Both the position numbers and the translations under genes were made by a program. Below, piece after piece: positions 8,162 to 16,321 of a DNA stretch of 40,519 nt. The stretch is from contig JAMPAV010000001.1 of NCBI GenBank assembly GCA_023667055.1, forward strand, positions 647,040-687,558. The letters are read 5' to 3'. Each line of letters starts with the position of its first letter. The stretch's first letter is position 1. Under the pieces are notes generated by a model. It was not told the DNA's origin. It searched no databases and worked only from the letters and a program-made list of their open reading frames with translations. The DNA comes from Muribaculum sp. (GTDB lineage: Bacteria; Bacteroidota; Bacteroidia; Bacteroidales; Muribaculaceae).

Positions 8162-10552
8162 ATGAATCTCATCAGAAACAGTTTTCATCTTTTCAAGACA
8201 ACTCTGCTTGCTCGTGCAGGGATGCTGCTGCTTGCTCTGTGCATATTTGCAGTGTCATGCTCTTCAAGCAAGCATGTCCCGGAGGGACAGTATCTTCTGG
8301 ATAAGGTGAAAATAAAGGTCGATTCTACGGCACAGGGGAATGACCTCGATGTTTCGGAAATGCAGGCATATCTGCGTCAACTCCCTAATCACAAGATGCT
8401 TTGGAGCATTAAGTTCCGGCTTGGTTTCTACAATCTCAGCGGAAAGGATTCTACCAACTGGTGGAACAGATGGATGCGGAAACTCGGCGAACCTCCAGTC
8501 ATATATAATCCCGAATTAACCGATGCGAGTGCGCTGCAACTCTCTCAATTGCTTGCCAATAAGGGCTATTTTAATGCCGATGTAAGGGTTGATTCCACTA
8601 TTGATCCCTTGAAACGCAAGATTTCGCTTACCTACACATTGTCTCCCGGTGAGCGCAAACTTATATCAAGTGTTGACTATCAGTTCCCCGATTCTGTCAT
8701 TGAGGCCATTGTAATGGCCGATTCTTCTAAATTCATGACGGTGGCCGGTAGTCCTCTCTCAAGAGACTTGCTTGAGGCCCAACAGACAATAGTAACTGAG
8801 ACGCTACGAAACAAAGGCTATTATAATTTCACCAAGGATTGCATTACCTTTGTGGCTGACACCACTGAAAACTCACAGGATGCTGAACTCACAATGAAGT
8901 TGGTCATGCCAGAATCGGCACGTCAATCCGCAAAAGGAATCTATTCAAAGTATATAATACGTAATGTGACGGTGATTGCGGACGCTGAGGCAATTAATGC
9001 CGAGAATCCGGCCATGGCTGTAGGTGAGGATTCTGTAAATTATAAAGGAATCAAAATTTTATATTCCGATACCCATTATCTAAGACCTCAAGTAATAGCC
9101 GACAATTGCTTCATCTCCCCCGGACAGGATTTTGCCCAAAAGGAGGTGGACATGACCTATCGTGCTTTTTCTCGTCTTGGAATATTGAAATTCATCAACA
9201 TCACTTTTCAGCCGGTCGGCGCATTAGGTGATGAAGGAATCCTTGATGCATACATTCTTCTTACTCCCGGTAAGTCCCAGACAGCAAGTGTGGAACTTGA
9301 AGGCACCAACTCAGCTGGTGATCTTGGGGTGGCTGTCGGACTGACCTATTCACACCGAAACATAGGAAAAGGGTCGGAGACATTCACCGGTAAGGTCAGG
9401 GGTAGCTATGAATCGATATCAGGAGATTTGCAAGGTCTTCTCCACAACAGATATATGGAATACACGGCCGATGTGGGGATATCGATACCTGAATTCAAGG
9501 CTCCGATATCACGACGCATTCGCAGGCGAATCCAAGCTTCTACTGAAGCAAATTTTGCCATCAGTTATCAGGAGCGGCCTGAATACACAAGAATCATCTC
9601 AAATGCCGGATTCAGCTACAAATGGCTTGATTTCAGAAAACAAAACCAGCATACCTTCACACCCATCGACATTAATTATGTCTATCTTCCTGAATCTACA
9701 AACGATTTCATAAATCAGATTGCCCCGGAAAACCCTTTGCTGCGATATAGCTATGAGGATCACTTTATCATGAGGATGGGATGGCGATGGTATCATAGCA
9801 ATAAACGCGACATTGCTCCTTGGATGAAAACATTCCAACGTAATTTTTATACAGTGCGTGTCAATGTGGAGACTGCCGGTAATCTGCTTTTTGCAATATC
9901 AAGTATTTTTGCTCACAGAAGTAACTTCCATCAAGATCCCTACAAAGTATTCGGCATTCACTATTCACAATATTTCAAAATTGAAGGAGACTATGCCTTC
10001 CTGCATAGATTTGATGAGAGAAACTCTATGGCTCTTCATGGTGGTTTTGGCGTAGGCGTACCATACGGCAATTCCGAGATGCTGCCGTTTGAAAAAAGAT
10101 TCTATGGCGGAGGAGCAAATGGAGTAAGAGGCTGGGAGGTGCGAACGCTTGGTCCGGGTGCCTATCCAAGTCAAAATTCGGTGTCCGACTTCATTAATCA
10201 ATGTGGCGATATACGCATGATTTTAAGTGCTGAATACAGGGCCAAACTTTTCTGGGTGCTGGAATTGGGTGCATTCATCGATATTGGTAATATATGGACA
10301 ATCCGCGATTACCCCAACCAACCCGGAGGGGTGTTTAAGTTTAATGAATTCTATAAGCAATTTGCAGCCTCCTACGGCCTTGGATTGCGTCTTGACTTCA
10401 ATTATTTCCTGCTGAGATTTGATTTGGGCATGAAAGCCCATAATCCTGCAATGGTCATAGACAGGTTACAAAAACATGTGCCGTGGCCTCTGGTTCATCC
10501 CAACTGGAAACGTGACTCTGCATTTCATTTCTCAATTGGCTATCCATTCTGA
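8162..10552 (+). CDS. tamL: Lipidated BamA/TamA-family outer-membrane protein
   Basis: Omp85-superfamily protein of 796 aa. The N-terminus is a lipoprotein signal with lipobox AVSC, Cys33 being the predicted lipidated residue; this matches TamL, the Bacteroidota lipidated counterpart of TamA, which works in outer-membrane homeostasis. Residues about 40-370 form POTRA-like repeats (for example the segment around LLANKGYFNADVRVDS and a second around LRNKGYYNF). The C-terminal half is a beta barrel rich in aromatic residues, with FYGGGANGVRGWEVRTLGPG, the substrate-independent VRGW/Y-type lid motif of the family, and ends in phenylalanine (SIGYPF). TamB is not in the window. Its placement just before yidC links outer- and inner-membrane protein insertion. 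A general BamA/TamA label is certain; the TamL assignment rests on the lipobox. Confidence 0.85.
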   Translation: MNLIRNSFHLFKTTLLARAGMLLLALCIFAVSCSSSKHVPEGQYLLDKVKIKVDSTAQGNDLDVSEMQAYLRQLPNHKMLWSIKFRLGFYNLSGKDSTNWWNRWMRKLGEPPVIYNPELTDASALQLSQLLANKGYFNADVRVDSTIDPLKRKISLTYTLSPGERKLISSVDYQFPDSVIEAIVMADSSKFMTVAGSPLSRDLLEAQQTIVTETLRNKGYYNFTKDCITFVADTTENSQDAELTMKLVMPESARQSAKGIYSKYIIRNVTVIADAEAINAENPAMAVGEDSVNYKGIKILYSDTHYLRPQVIADNCFISPGQDFAQKEVDMTYRAFSRLGILKFINITFQPVGALGDEGILDAYILLTPGKSQTASVELEGTNSAGDLGVAVGLTYSHRNIGKGSETFTGKVRGSYESISGDLQGLLHNRYMEYTADVGISIPEFKAPISRRIRRRIQASTEANFAISYQERPEYTRIISNAGFSYKWLDFRKQNQHTFTPIDINYVYLPESTNDFINQIAPENPLLRYSYEDHFIMRMGWRWYHSNKRDIAPWMKTFQRNFYTVRVNVETAGNLLFAISSIFAHRSNFHQDPYKVFGIHYSQYFKIEGDYAFLHRFDERNSMALHGGFGVGVPYGNSEMLPFEKRFYGGGANGVRGWEVRTLGPGAYPSQNSVSDFINQCGDIRMILSAEYRAKLFWVLELGAFIDIGNIWTIRDYPNQPGGVFKFNEFYKQFAASYGLGLRLDFNYFLLRFDLGMKAHNPAMVIDRLQKHVPWPLVHPNWKRDSAFHFSIGYPF

Positions 10553-10560
10553 TTCTTAAT

Positions 10561-10604
10561 TTTTACAGAGATACGGCAAAGCTTTTACAGAGATACGGCA
10601 AAGC
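10561..10604. repeat. Two exact 22-bp direct repeats
   Basis: A 22-base unit beginning TTTTACAGAGATACGGC and ending AAAGC is present twice head to tail (10561-10582 and 10583-10604). It resembles one arm of the imperfect hairpin at 24439-24475 (TTTACAGACACG on the opposite strand), so it looks like a duplicated half of a palindromic intergenic element. It lies upstream of the yidC promoter. Confidence 0.8.
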
Positions 10605-10646
10605 CACGCCTGAGCTGTGCTTGAAGCTGCGCCTGAAATATTTTTA

Positions 10647-10678
10647 TTTGTGTAGGTCAGTTTTTTTCATTAATTTTG
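10647..10678 (+). promoter_or_regulatory. Predicted yidC promoter
   Basis: TTTG at 10647-10650, a 20-base spacer and TAATTTTG at 10671-10678 match the Bacteroidota primary-sigma consensus. Transcription should start near 10683, leaving about 45 nt before the yidC ATG at 10728. Confidence 0.75.
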
Positions 10679-10727
10679 CATATTGAATGGCCACAGGCCT
10701 CAAACAACGCGAAACTTAAATACAAAA

Positions 10728-12839
10728 ATGGATAAGAACACTGTCTATGGCCTTGTGCTGATGGCCTTGGTTTTCTTTGGATTCATGTGGCTCAACACTC
10801 CAGATCCGGCATCTGTTGAGCAACAAGAAAAGACCGAAAAAGTCACCGACAATCAACAACAACAGACAGCCGCTGTAATCTTCAGCGACACTGAGCGCGA
10901 ATGGCTCGCTAAAAACATACTTACCAATGGCACTCCCGTCGCAACTGATGATGGGGCTTCTGCTGTGGCAATCAATTCTGATGGAGTCAAGCTGACACTG
11001 AAAGGTGATTCCATATATGGCACAGTTGATGTCAATGGCAAGGCAATAGCGTGGGATCGGGTCTTGGCCAATGATCTGACAAGCATGACTCAGGCCGAGC
11101 ATGCTGCTGCTATCGACAAAGTCCGTGGCCTTTCCAACTCTATAGGCCGCTACGGACGGTTTGCATCCTTCCTGAATGGAGAAAACAAAGACCTAATACT
11201 TGAGAATGAGGCTGTCAAATTGACTCTCTCCTCCAAGGGTGGCGTCGTGACCAGAGCCGAACTCAAGAATTATGACACCGAATACGATCCTGACGAAACA
11301 AAAAAGGTTAAGAAAAAGGTGCTGATGTTTGATGACAAGTCGAATCAGATGAGTTTCAACCTCCCGCTTCCGCAGGATATCTCCACAGCAGACCTGTATT
11401 TCACTCCGAAGATGGAAAACGACTCGACTATCCTAATGGCCCTCAACCTTTCCGCCGATGCTTTCTGGGGAATACGTTATACATTGCCAAAGGGTGAAAG
11501 CTACGTTGTCAAGATGGATGTGGTGCAGAAAAACATGGCACCAATCGTACAGAGCAATGTGCGCAAACTCGGCATCAACTGGCATCAGGATCTCCGCCGT
11601 CAGGAAAAAGGCCGAATGTTTGAGGAACGCAATTCGCGCATAGAATATAAATTTGCAGGCGGTTCGGTGGAAGAACTCAGCGAGTCAAAGAATGACGATG
11701 AGAAACGCCAGCAGAAACTGAAATGGATTGCATTTAAAAATCAATTCTTCTCATCAGTGCTCATCTCCGACAAGAATTTCAATTCCGCCGATTTCCAAAG
11801 TGAGGTGCTGAAAGGTAGCGACTACCTGAAATCCCTGTCAACAGAAGCCGAGGTCAACGACTACGACTGGAATGCGGAGAACCCTGCCGGTTTCCATTAC
11901 TTCATTGGTCCGAATCTTTATCCGCTTCTCAAGGATATCGACAAGCAAATAGGGAGCGAAGAAAAATTGAGCCTTACAAAACTCATCCCTCTAGGATGGC
12001 CTATATTCAGATGGATCAATACGGTCATAGTGATTCCGGTGTTCAACTTCCTTGGAAGTTTCGGTTGGAACTATGGTATTGTGATACTTGTGCTTACCAT
12101 CCTTCTTAAACTTGTGCTTTTCCCGCTCACTTATAAAAGTTACGTGAGTCAGGCAAAGATGCGGATTCTCGCCCCGGACATAAAGGAGATTAACGAAAAA
12201 TATCCTGGCAATGACAACGCAATGGTGCGCCAGCAGAAGACAATGGCTCTATACAGCAAGGCCGGGGCAAGCCCCATGTCGGGATGTATTCCCATGCTGT
12301 TCCAGATGCCCATATTATTCGCGATGTTTACGTTCTTCCCCAACTGTATCGAACTTCGCGGACAGTCGTTCCTTTGGGCGCACGACCTTGCGGCTCCTGA
12401 TGCCATAATATCATGGAGCGGCAACATTCCGTTCATCACAGAATACTTCGGCAACCACATTTCACTTTTTTGCCTTCTGATGACAGTGACCAACATCATC
12501 TACACACGCAATTCGATGCAGGGACAGAGCCAATCGATGCCCGGCATGAAATGGATGATGTATCTTATGCCGCTTATGTTCCTTGTATTCTTCAACAACT
12601 ACGCTGCCGGCTTGAGCTACTACTATTTCCTTTCGCTTCTCATCACTATCATCCAGACATACGCCATCCGCAAGTGGTTTGTAAAAGAAGAGAATGTACG
12701 ACGCACAATGCGTGAGAATGCAAAGAAACCCCGGAAGAAATCCGGTTGGATGGCAAAACTTGAAGAAATGCAGAAACAGCAGCAGGAACTAATGCGCCAG
12801 CAACAGCAACGCAATGGAGGCAACTCCCGAAAAAGGTAA
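10728..12839 (+). CDS. yidC: Membrane protein insertase YidC
   Basis: Inner-membrane insertase of the YidC/Oxa1/Alb3 family, which inserts and folds membrane proteins alone or with SecYEG. The 704-aa protein starts with MDKNTVYGLVLMALVFFGF, the uncleaved first transmembrane segment, then a large periplasmic beta domain (about residues 30-400), and the conserved five-helix core beginning near FNFLGSFGWNYGIVILVLTI and including SPMSGCIPMLFQMPILFAMF. The C-terminal tail is basic and glutamine-rich, as is common in ribosome-contacting YidC tails. ATG 10728 is chosen because the hydrophobic start is there; the 15 in-frame codons upstream overlap the leader. yidD lies 4 kb upstream. Confidence 0.97.
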   Translation: MDKNTVYGLVLMALVFFGFMWLNTPDPASVEQQEKTEKVTDNQQQQTAAVIFSDTEREWLAKNILTNGTPVATDDGASAVAINSDGVKLTLKGDSIYGTVDVNGKAIAWDRVLANDLTSMTQAEHAAAIDKVRGLSNSIGRYGRFASFLNGENKDLILENEAVKLTLSSKGGVVTRAELKNYDTEYDPDETKKVKKKVLMFDDKSNQMSFNLPLPQDISTADLYFTPKMENDSTILMALNLSADAFWGIRYTLPKGESYVVKMDVVQKNMAPIVQSNVRKLGINWHQDLRRQEKGRMFEERNSRIEYKFAGGSVEELSESKNDDEKRQQKLKWIAFKNQFFSSVLISDKNFNSADFQSEVLKGSDYLKSLSTEAEVNDYDWNAENPAGFHYFIGPNLYPLLKDIDKQIGSEEKLSLTKLIPLGWPIFRWINTVIVIPVFNFLGSFGWNYGIVILVLTILLKLVLFPLTYKSYVSQAKMRILAPDIKEINEKYPGNDNAMVRQQKTMALYSKAGASPMSGCIPMLFQMPILFAMFTFFPNCIELRGQSFLWAHDLAAPDAIISWSGNIPFITEYFGNHISLFCLLMTVTNIIYTRNSMQGQSQSMPGMKWMMYLMPLMFLVFFNNYAAGLSYYYFLSLLITIIQTYAIRKWFVKEENVRRTMRENAKKPRKKSGWMAKLEEMQKQQQELMRQQQQRNGGNSRKR

Positions 12840-12858
12840 AATCCCGACCTCGTTTCTG

Positions 12859-12886
12859 ACAACTGAAAACTTACAACTGAAAACTC
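12859..12886. repeat. 14-bp tandem duplication in spacer
   Basis: The unit ACAACTGAAAACTT is followed by ACAACTGAAAACTC. Its complement carries CAGTTGT, the same core as the heptamer repeat at 33872-33895. It occupies most of the 56-base spacer between yidC and the next gene. Confidence 0.75.
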
Positions 12887-12895
12887 AAAAAATGG

Positions 12896-13693
12896 ATGCG
12901 TAAACTCAGGATTATCCTCGCATCGGTGATGCTGATTGCCTCTGTGCTTTGGCTTGTGCTCGGCGCAGAAGTCGCTCACTTTGCGAAAATCTCAGAGAGC
13001 TTCCAGATTATCCCCTCGGCAATCCATACCTGTCTTGGCATCACAGTGTTCTGGATTATTGCAACCTTACTTTTCGGCAGGGTATATTGTAGCACAGTAT
13101 GCCCTGTCGGCACATTACAGGATGCCGTTGTCTGGGTCAGAAGAAAGTCAAAGACTGGAAAGAACTTCCGTTTTCGAGAAAGTCGCCAATTGCGCTATGT
13201 GGTGCTATTCGCCTACCTTGTGTCGTTGGTGTTGGGCACAGTTGTAGTTGGCTTCATCATCGAGCCTTGGAACATGATGCGCAATGTGGCTTCGGCTGTC
13301 AATCCGGCCGACACTGTTATGACATGGCAATCCGTCGGTGTGTCGGTAGGTGTGGGAATTGCAGCCGGGGCTATAGCGATAGTTGCCGTACTCGTATGGG
13401 CATGGCATTCAGGACGTGATTTCTGCAATGATGTCTGTCCGATTGGCACGATGCTTGGCTGTGTGCATCAGCAAGCGTTGTTTCATATCGCCATTGACCC
13501 CGACAAGTGTGTCAGCTGCATGAAATGCGAGGATGTATGTTCGTCACAATGCATAAAGGTCGCAAACCGTTTTGTCGATAATTCGAGGTGTGTGAAATGT
13601 TTCGACTGCATCGATGTCTGTCCCAACGATGCCATACGCTATCAGATCAACCGCGAACGCAACCGTCAGACCCCTCTGCTCACCCCCTCATGA
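12896..13693 (+). CDS. Membrane 4Fe-4S binding protein (NapH-like)
   Basis: A 265-aa integral membrane iron-sulfur protein. Four hydrophobic segments are visible (around residues 5-24, 40-62, 100-125 and 145-170). Two cytoplasm-facing motifs, CSTVCPVGTLQD and CNDVCPIGTMLG, are the CxxxCP pairs of the NapH/CcoG-type family. The C-terminus has two classical 4Fe-4S cluster motifs, CVSCMKCEDVCSSQC and CVKCFDCIDVCPND. It probably passes electrons between a membrane quinol pool and a soluble or periplasmic partner, but no partner oxidoreductase is adjacent, so the role is open. The start is ATG 12896; an out-of-frame ATG four bases earlier ends after three codons at 12901-12903. Confidence 0.8.
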   Translation: MRKLRIILASVMLIASVLWLVLGAEVAHFAKISESFQIIPSAIHTCLGITVFWIIATLLFGRVYCSTVCPVGTLQDAVVWVRRKSKTGKNFRFRESRQLRYVVLFAYLVSLVLGTVVVGFIIEPWNMMRNVASAVNPADTVMTWQSVGVSVGVGIAAGAIAIVAVLVWAWHSGRDFCNDVCPIGTMLGCVHQQALFHIAIDPDKCVSCMKCEDVCSSQCIKVANRFVDNSRCVKCFDCIDVCPNDAIRYQINRERNRQTPLLTPS

Positions 13694-13718
13694 ATAAAAT
13701 AAAACATTCTTTTACATT

Positions 13719-13740
13719 GATAATTCATCGATAATTCATC
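13719..13740. repeat. 11-bp tandem duplication in spacer
   Basis: GATAATTCATC is repeated exactly twice, ending 5 bases before the ATG of the hydrolase gene. It is another short-period spacer repeat, with a unit different from its neighbours. Confidence 0.75.
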
Positions 13741-13745
13741 ATGAT

Positions 13746-15014
13746 ATGGGAACAATAAACAATTATTGCAGATTATCAAGAATCCTGAACATAATTATCT
13801 TGGCTGCGGTGTGTTTTGTCAACTGCTCCTTACATGCGCAAACAATAGTAGGGGATTGGAGCGGCACACTGGAATTGGGTGGCGGAAGGAGTCTTAAACT
13901 CGTATTTCATATCTCAGAGTCCCCTTCGGCAATCACCATGGATTCTCCCGACCAAGGGGCATACGGTTTGGGCTGCAATGTTTTGTATCTCGAACAAGAT
14001 TCTGTCAACCTTTCCATGCCAAGTCTGATGCTTAGTTATTCGGGCAGGCTGAAAGACAATGTCCTTGCCGGCACATTTCAACAGGGAGGCCTTAGATTGC
14101 CATTGACCTTGCAACCGGGTGTGAAAAAGGTCAGCCGTCCTCAAACTCCCATTCCACCTTTCCCATACAAGGAAGAAAACGTTAATATTGAGAATATATC
14201 AGAAAATGCAGTTCTGGCAGGAACACTCACGATACCCGAAAATTATACCAAAACCACACCGATTGTGGTGCTGGTGAGTGGAAGTGGTGCTCAGAACAGA
14301 GATGAGGAATTATTTGAGCACAAGCCATTTGCTGTGATAGCAGACTACCTTGCCAGAAATGGAATTGCATCCTTGAGATACGACGACCGGGGATATGGAG
14401 AATCGACAGGCGACAGGGCCAACGCAACCACTGAGAATTACAAATCGGATGCAGAAGCCGTAGTCAACTGGATAAAAGATCAAAAACGGTTTGGCAAAAT
14501 CGGGCTCATAGGTCACAGCGAGGGAGGAATGATTGCTTATATGTTGGGTGCCAAGAAAGGTATTCTCGACTTCATTATATCAATAGCCGGACCATCGACC
14601 AATGGTGCTGAAATTCTCGATTACCAGAACAAAGAGGCTCTGATAAAAAATGGCCTAACGGAATCGCAGGCCAAGGAATACGCCGTCAACGCCCGGAAGC
14701 AGATAGAGAGTGACCCATCTATGACATGGATGCAATATTTTCTGAAATACGACCCGGCCAAAGACTTGCAAGAACTCCGGTGTCCTGCATTTATCATCTA
14801 TGGTGAAAAGGACCAGCAAGTTCCCCCATCGCTTAATCTGGAAAAAGCCAAGAAGTATGCTCCGAAGGCGACAGTGAAATGCTATCCCGGCCTCAACCAC
14901 CTCATGCAGGAGGCCACTACCGGAAATGTGGAGGAATACAACAGCATCGAGCAGACCATCTCCCCCACAGTCCTCTCCGACATCCTCATCTTCATAAATG
15001 ACAACGCAAAATAA
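13746..15014 (+). CDS. Secreted alpha/beta hydrolase
   Basis: A 422-aa serine hydrolase with an N-terminal signal peptide (hydrophobic run ILNIIILAAVCFVN, likely cut after LHA). Residues about 33-130 form a beta-rich accessory domain beginning IVGDWSGTLELGGG. The catalytic domain follows with VVLVSGSGAQNRDEE, the nucleophile elbow GHSEGG (Ser258), the acid in YGEKDQQVPPS and the histidine in GLNHLMQ. Such proteins are often annotated as acyl-peptidase- or dienelactone-hydrolase-like; the substrate cannot be told from sequence. It is presumably periplasmic. It precedes thyA by 21 bases and may share a transcript without sharing a pathway. Confidence 0.85.
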   Translation: MGTINNYCRLSRILNIIILAAVCFVNCSLHAQTIVGDWSGTLELGGGRSLKLVFHISESPSAITMDSPDQGAYGLGCNVLYLEQDSVNLSMPSLMLSYSGRLKDNVLAGTFQQGGLRLPLTLQPGVKKVSRPQTPIPPFPYKEENVNIENISENAVLAGTLTIPENYTKTTPIVVLVSGSGAQNRDEELFEHKPFAVIADYLARNGIASLRYDDRGYGESTGDRANATTENYKSDAEAVVNWIKDQKRFGKIGLIGHSEGGMIAYMLGAKKGILDFIISIAGPSTNGAEILDYQNKEALIKNGLTESQAKEYAVNARKQIESDPSMTWMQYFLKYDPAKDLQELRCPAFIIYGEKDQQVPPSLNLEKAKKYAPKATVKCYPGLNHLMQEATTGNVEEYNSIEQTISPTVLSDILIFINDNAK

Positions 15015-15035
15015 AATTCCGACAAAATATAAATA

Positions 15036-15830
15036 ATGAGACAATATATTGAACTGCTGCGGCACATACTGGAGAAGGGACACCGTAAGGATGACCGCAC
15101 CGGGACCGGGACAATATCCACCTTCGGGTACCAGATGCGCTTCGACCTCTCCGAAGGTTTTCCTCTCGTGACCACGAAGAAAACTCATCTCAAAAGCATC
15201 ATCTACGAATTGCTATGGTTTATGAAAGGCGACACCAATGTGCATTACCTTCAGGAACATGGAGTCAGAATATGGAACGAATGGGCCGATCCTGATGGAG
15301 ACCTTGGCCATATATACGGCTACCAGTGGCGCTCATGGCCGGACTACAACGGAGGCCACATCGACCAGATAAAGGAGGCCGTGGAGACTATCAAACATAA
15401 TCCCGACTCACGCCGTATCATAGTCAGCGCATGGAATGTGGCAGACCTCGGCAACATGAACTTGCCACCCTGTCACGCCTTCTTCCAGTTCTATGTCAGT
15501 GACGGCAAACTCTCGCTACAGCTCTATCAGAGGAGTGCCGACTGCTTCCTCGGAGTGCCATTCAACATTGCCTCATATGCACTGCTGACTATGATGATGG
15601 CTCAGGTATGTGGACTTCAACCCGGAGAGTTTGTTCATACTCTTGGTGACGCACACATATATCTTAACCATCTTGACCAGGTGAATGAGCAATTAAGTCG
15701 CGCTCCCCGCAGTTTGCCCAAGATGACAATAAACCCCGAAATAAGGGATATCTTTGACTTCAAATATGAAGACTTCACTCTGGAAGGTTATGACCCATGG
15801 CCTGCCATTAAAGCGACTGTCAGCGTATGA
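15036..15830 (+). CDS. thyA: Thymidylate synthase
   Basis: Converts dUMP and methylene-tetrahydrofolate to dTMP and dihydrofolate. At 264 aa it has the same length as the E. coli enzyme, and the nucleophile is Cys146 in [13 protein letters not shown]. The dUMP-binding segment [20 protein letters not shown] and the [12 protein letters not shown] block are intact. The stop overlaps the folA start as ATGA (15827-15830). The folate product is therefore made next to the enzyme that recycles it, and the two are very probably translationally coupled. Confidence 0.98.
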   Translation: MRQYIELLRHILEKGHRKDDRTGTGTISTFGYQMRFDLSEGFPLVTTKKTHLKSIIYELLWFMKGDTNVHYLQEHGVRIWNEWADPDGDLGHIYGYQWRSWPDYNGGHIDQIKEAVETIKHNPDSRRIIVSAWNVADLGNMNLPPCHAFFQFYVSDGKLSLQLYQRSADCFLGVPFNIASYALLTMMMAQVCGLQPGEFVHTLGDAHIYLNHLDQVNEQLSRAPRSLPKMTINPEIRDIFDFKYEDFTLEGYDPWPAIKATVSV

Positions 15831-16321
15831 GCAACACGAAGCATCTGGCAATGATAGCTGCTGTAGGACCCAACCTTGAACTCGGCAGCCATGGCGACTT
15901 GATATGGCACATATCAGCCGACCTAAAGAATTTTAAAGTCATTACATCAGGACATCCCGTGATAATGGGTCGAAAAACTTGGGAGTCACTTCCCAAACGA
16001 CCTCTTCCGGGACGCACAAACATTGTGCTTACTCGTGGTGAACATTCCTTCAAGGGAGCTATGACAGCACATTCTCCGGAAGAAGCAGTCGCTCTCTGCA
16101 GCGACGAAGAGACACCTTTCATCATAGGAGGAGAAGAAATTTATAAACTTTTTCTGCCATTGGCGACCCAACTTTACATCACTCATATTGATTCAGATGT
16201 TGATAAAGAGGTGGACGCATGGATGCCGGAATACCGTGACAGCTGGACTCTTGCGGAATATTCCAACTGGCATAATGACCCCAACAACGTAACATACAGG
16301 TTTGAAAAATGGGTGAGATAA
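15827..16321 (+). CDS. folA: Dihydrofolate reductase
   Basis: NADPH-dependent reduction of dihydrofolate to tetrahydrofolate, in the cytoplasm, paired with ThyA. The 164-aa protein has the N-terminal [13 protein letters not shown] strand-loop, the substrate-binding [11 protein letters not shown] helix containing the conserved acidic residue, the NADPH-binding [12 protein letters not shown] and the [14 protein letters not shown] block. It overlaps thyA by 4 bases and the following glycosyltransferase by 13 bases. Identification is secure. Confidence 0.97.
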   Translation: MSNTKHLAMIAAVGPNLELGSHGDLIWHISADLKNFKVITSGHPVIMGRKTWESLPKRPLPGRTNIVLTRGEHSFKGAMTAHSPEEAVALCSDEETPFIIGGEEIYKLFLPLATQLYITHIDSDVDKEVDAWMPEYRDSWTLAEYSNWHNDPNNVTYRFEKWVR

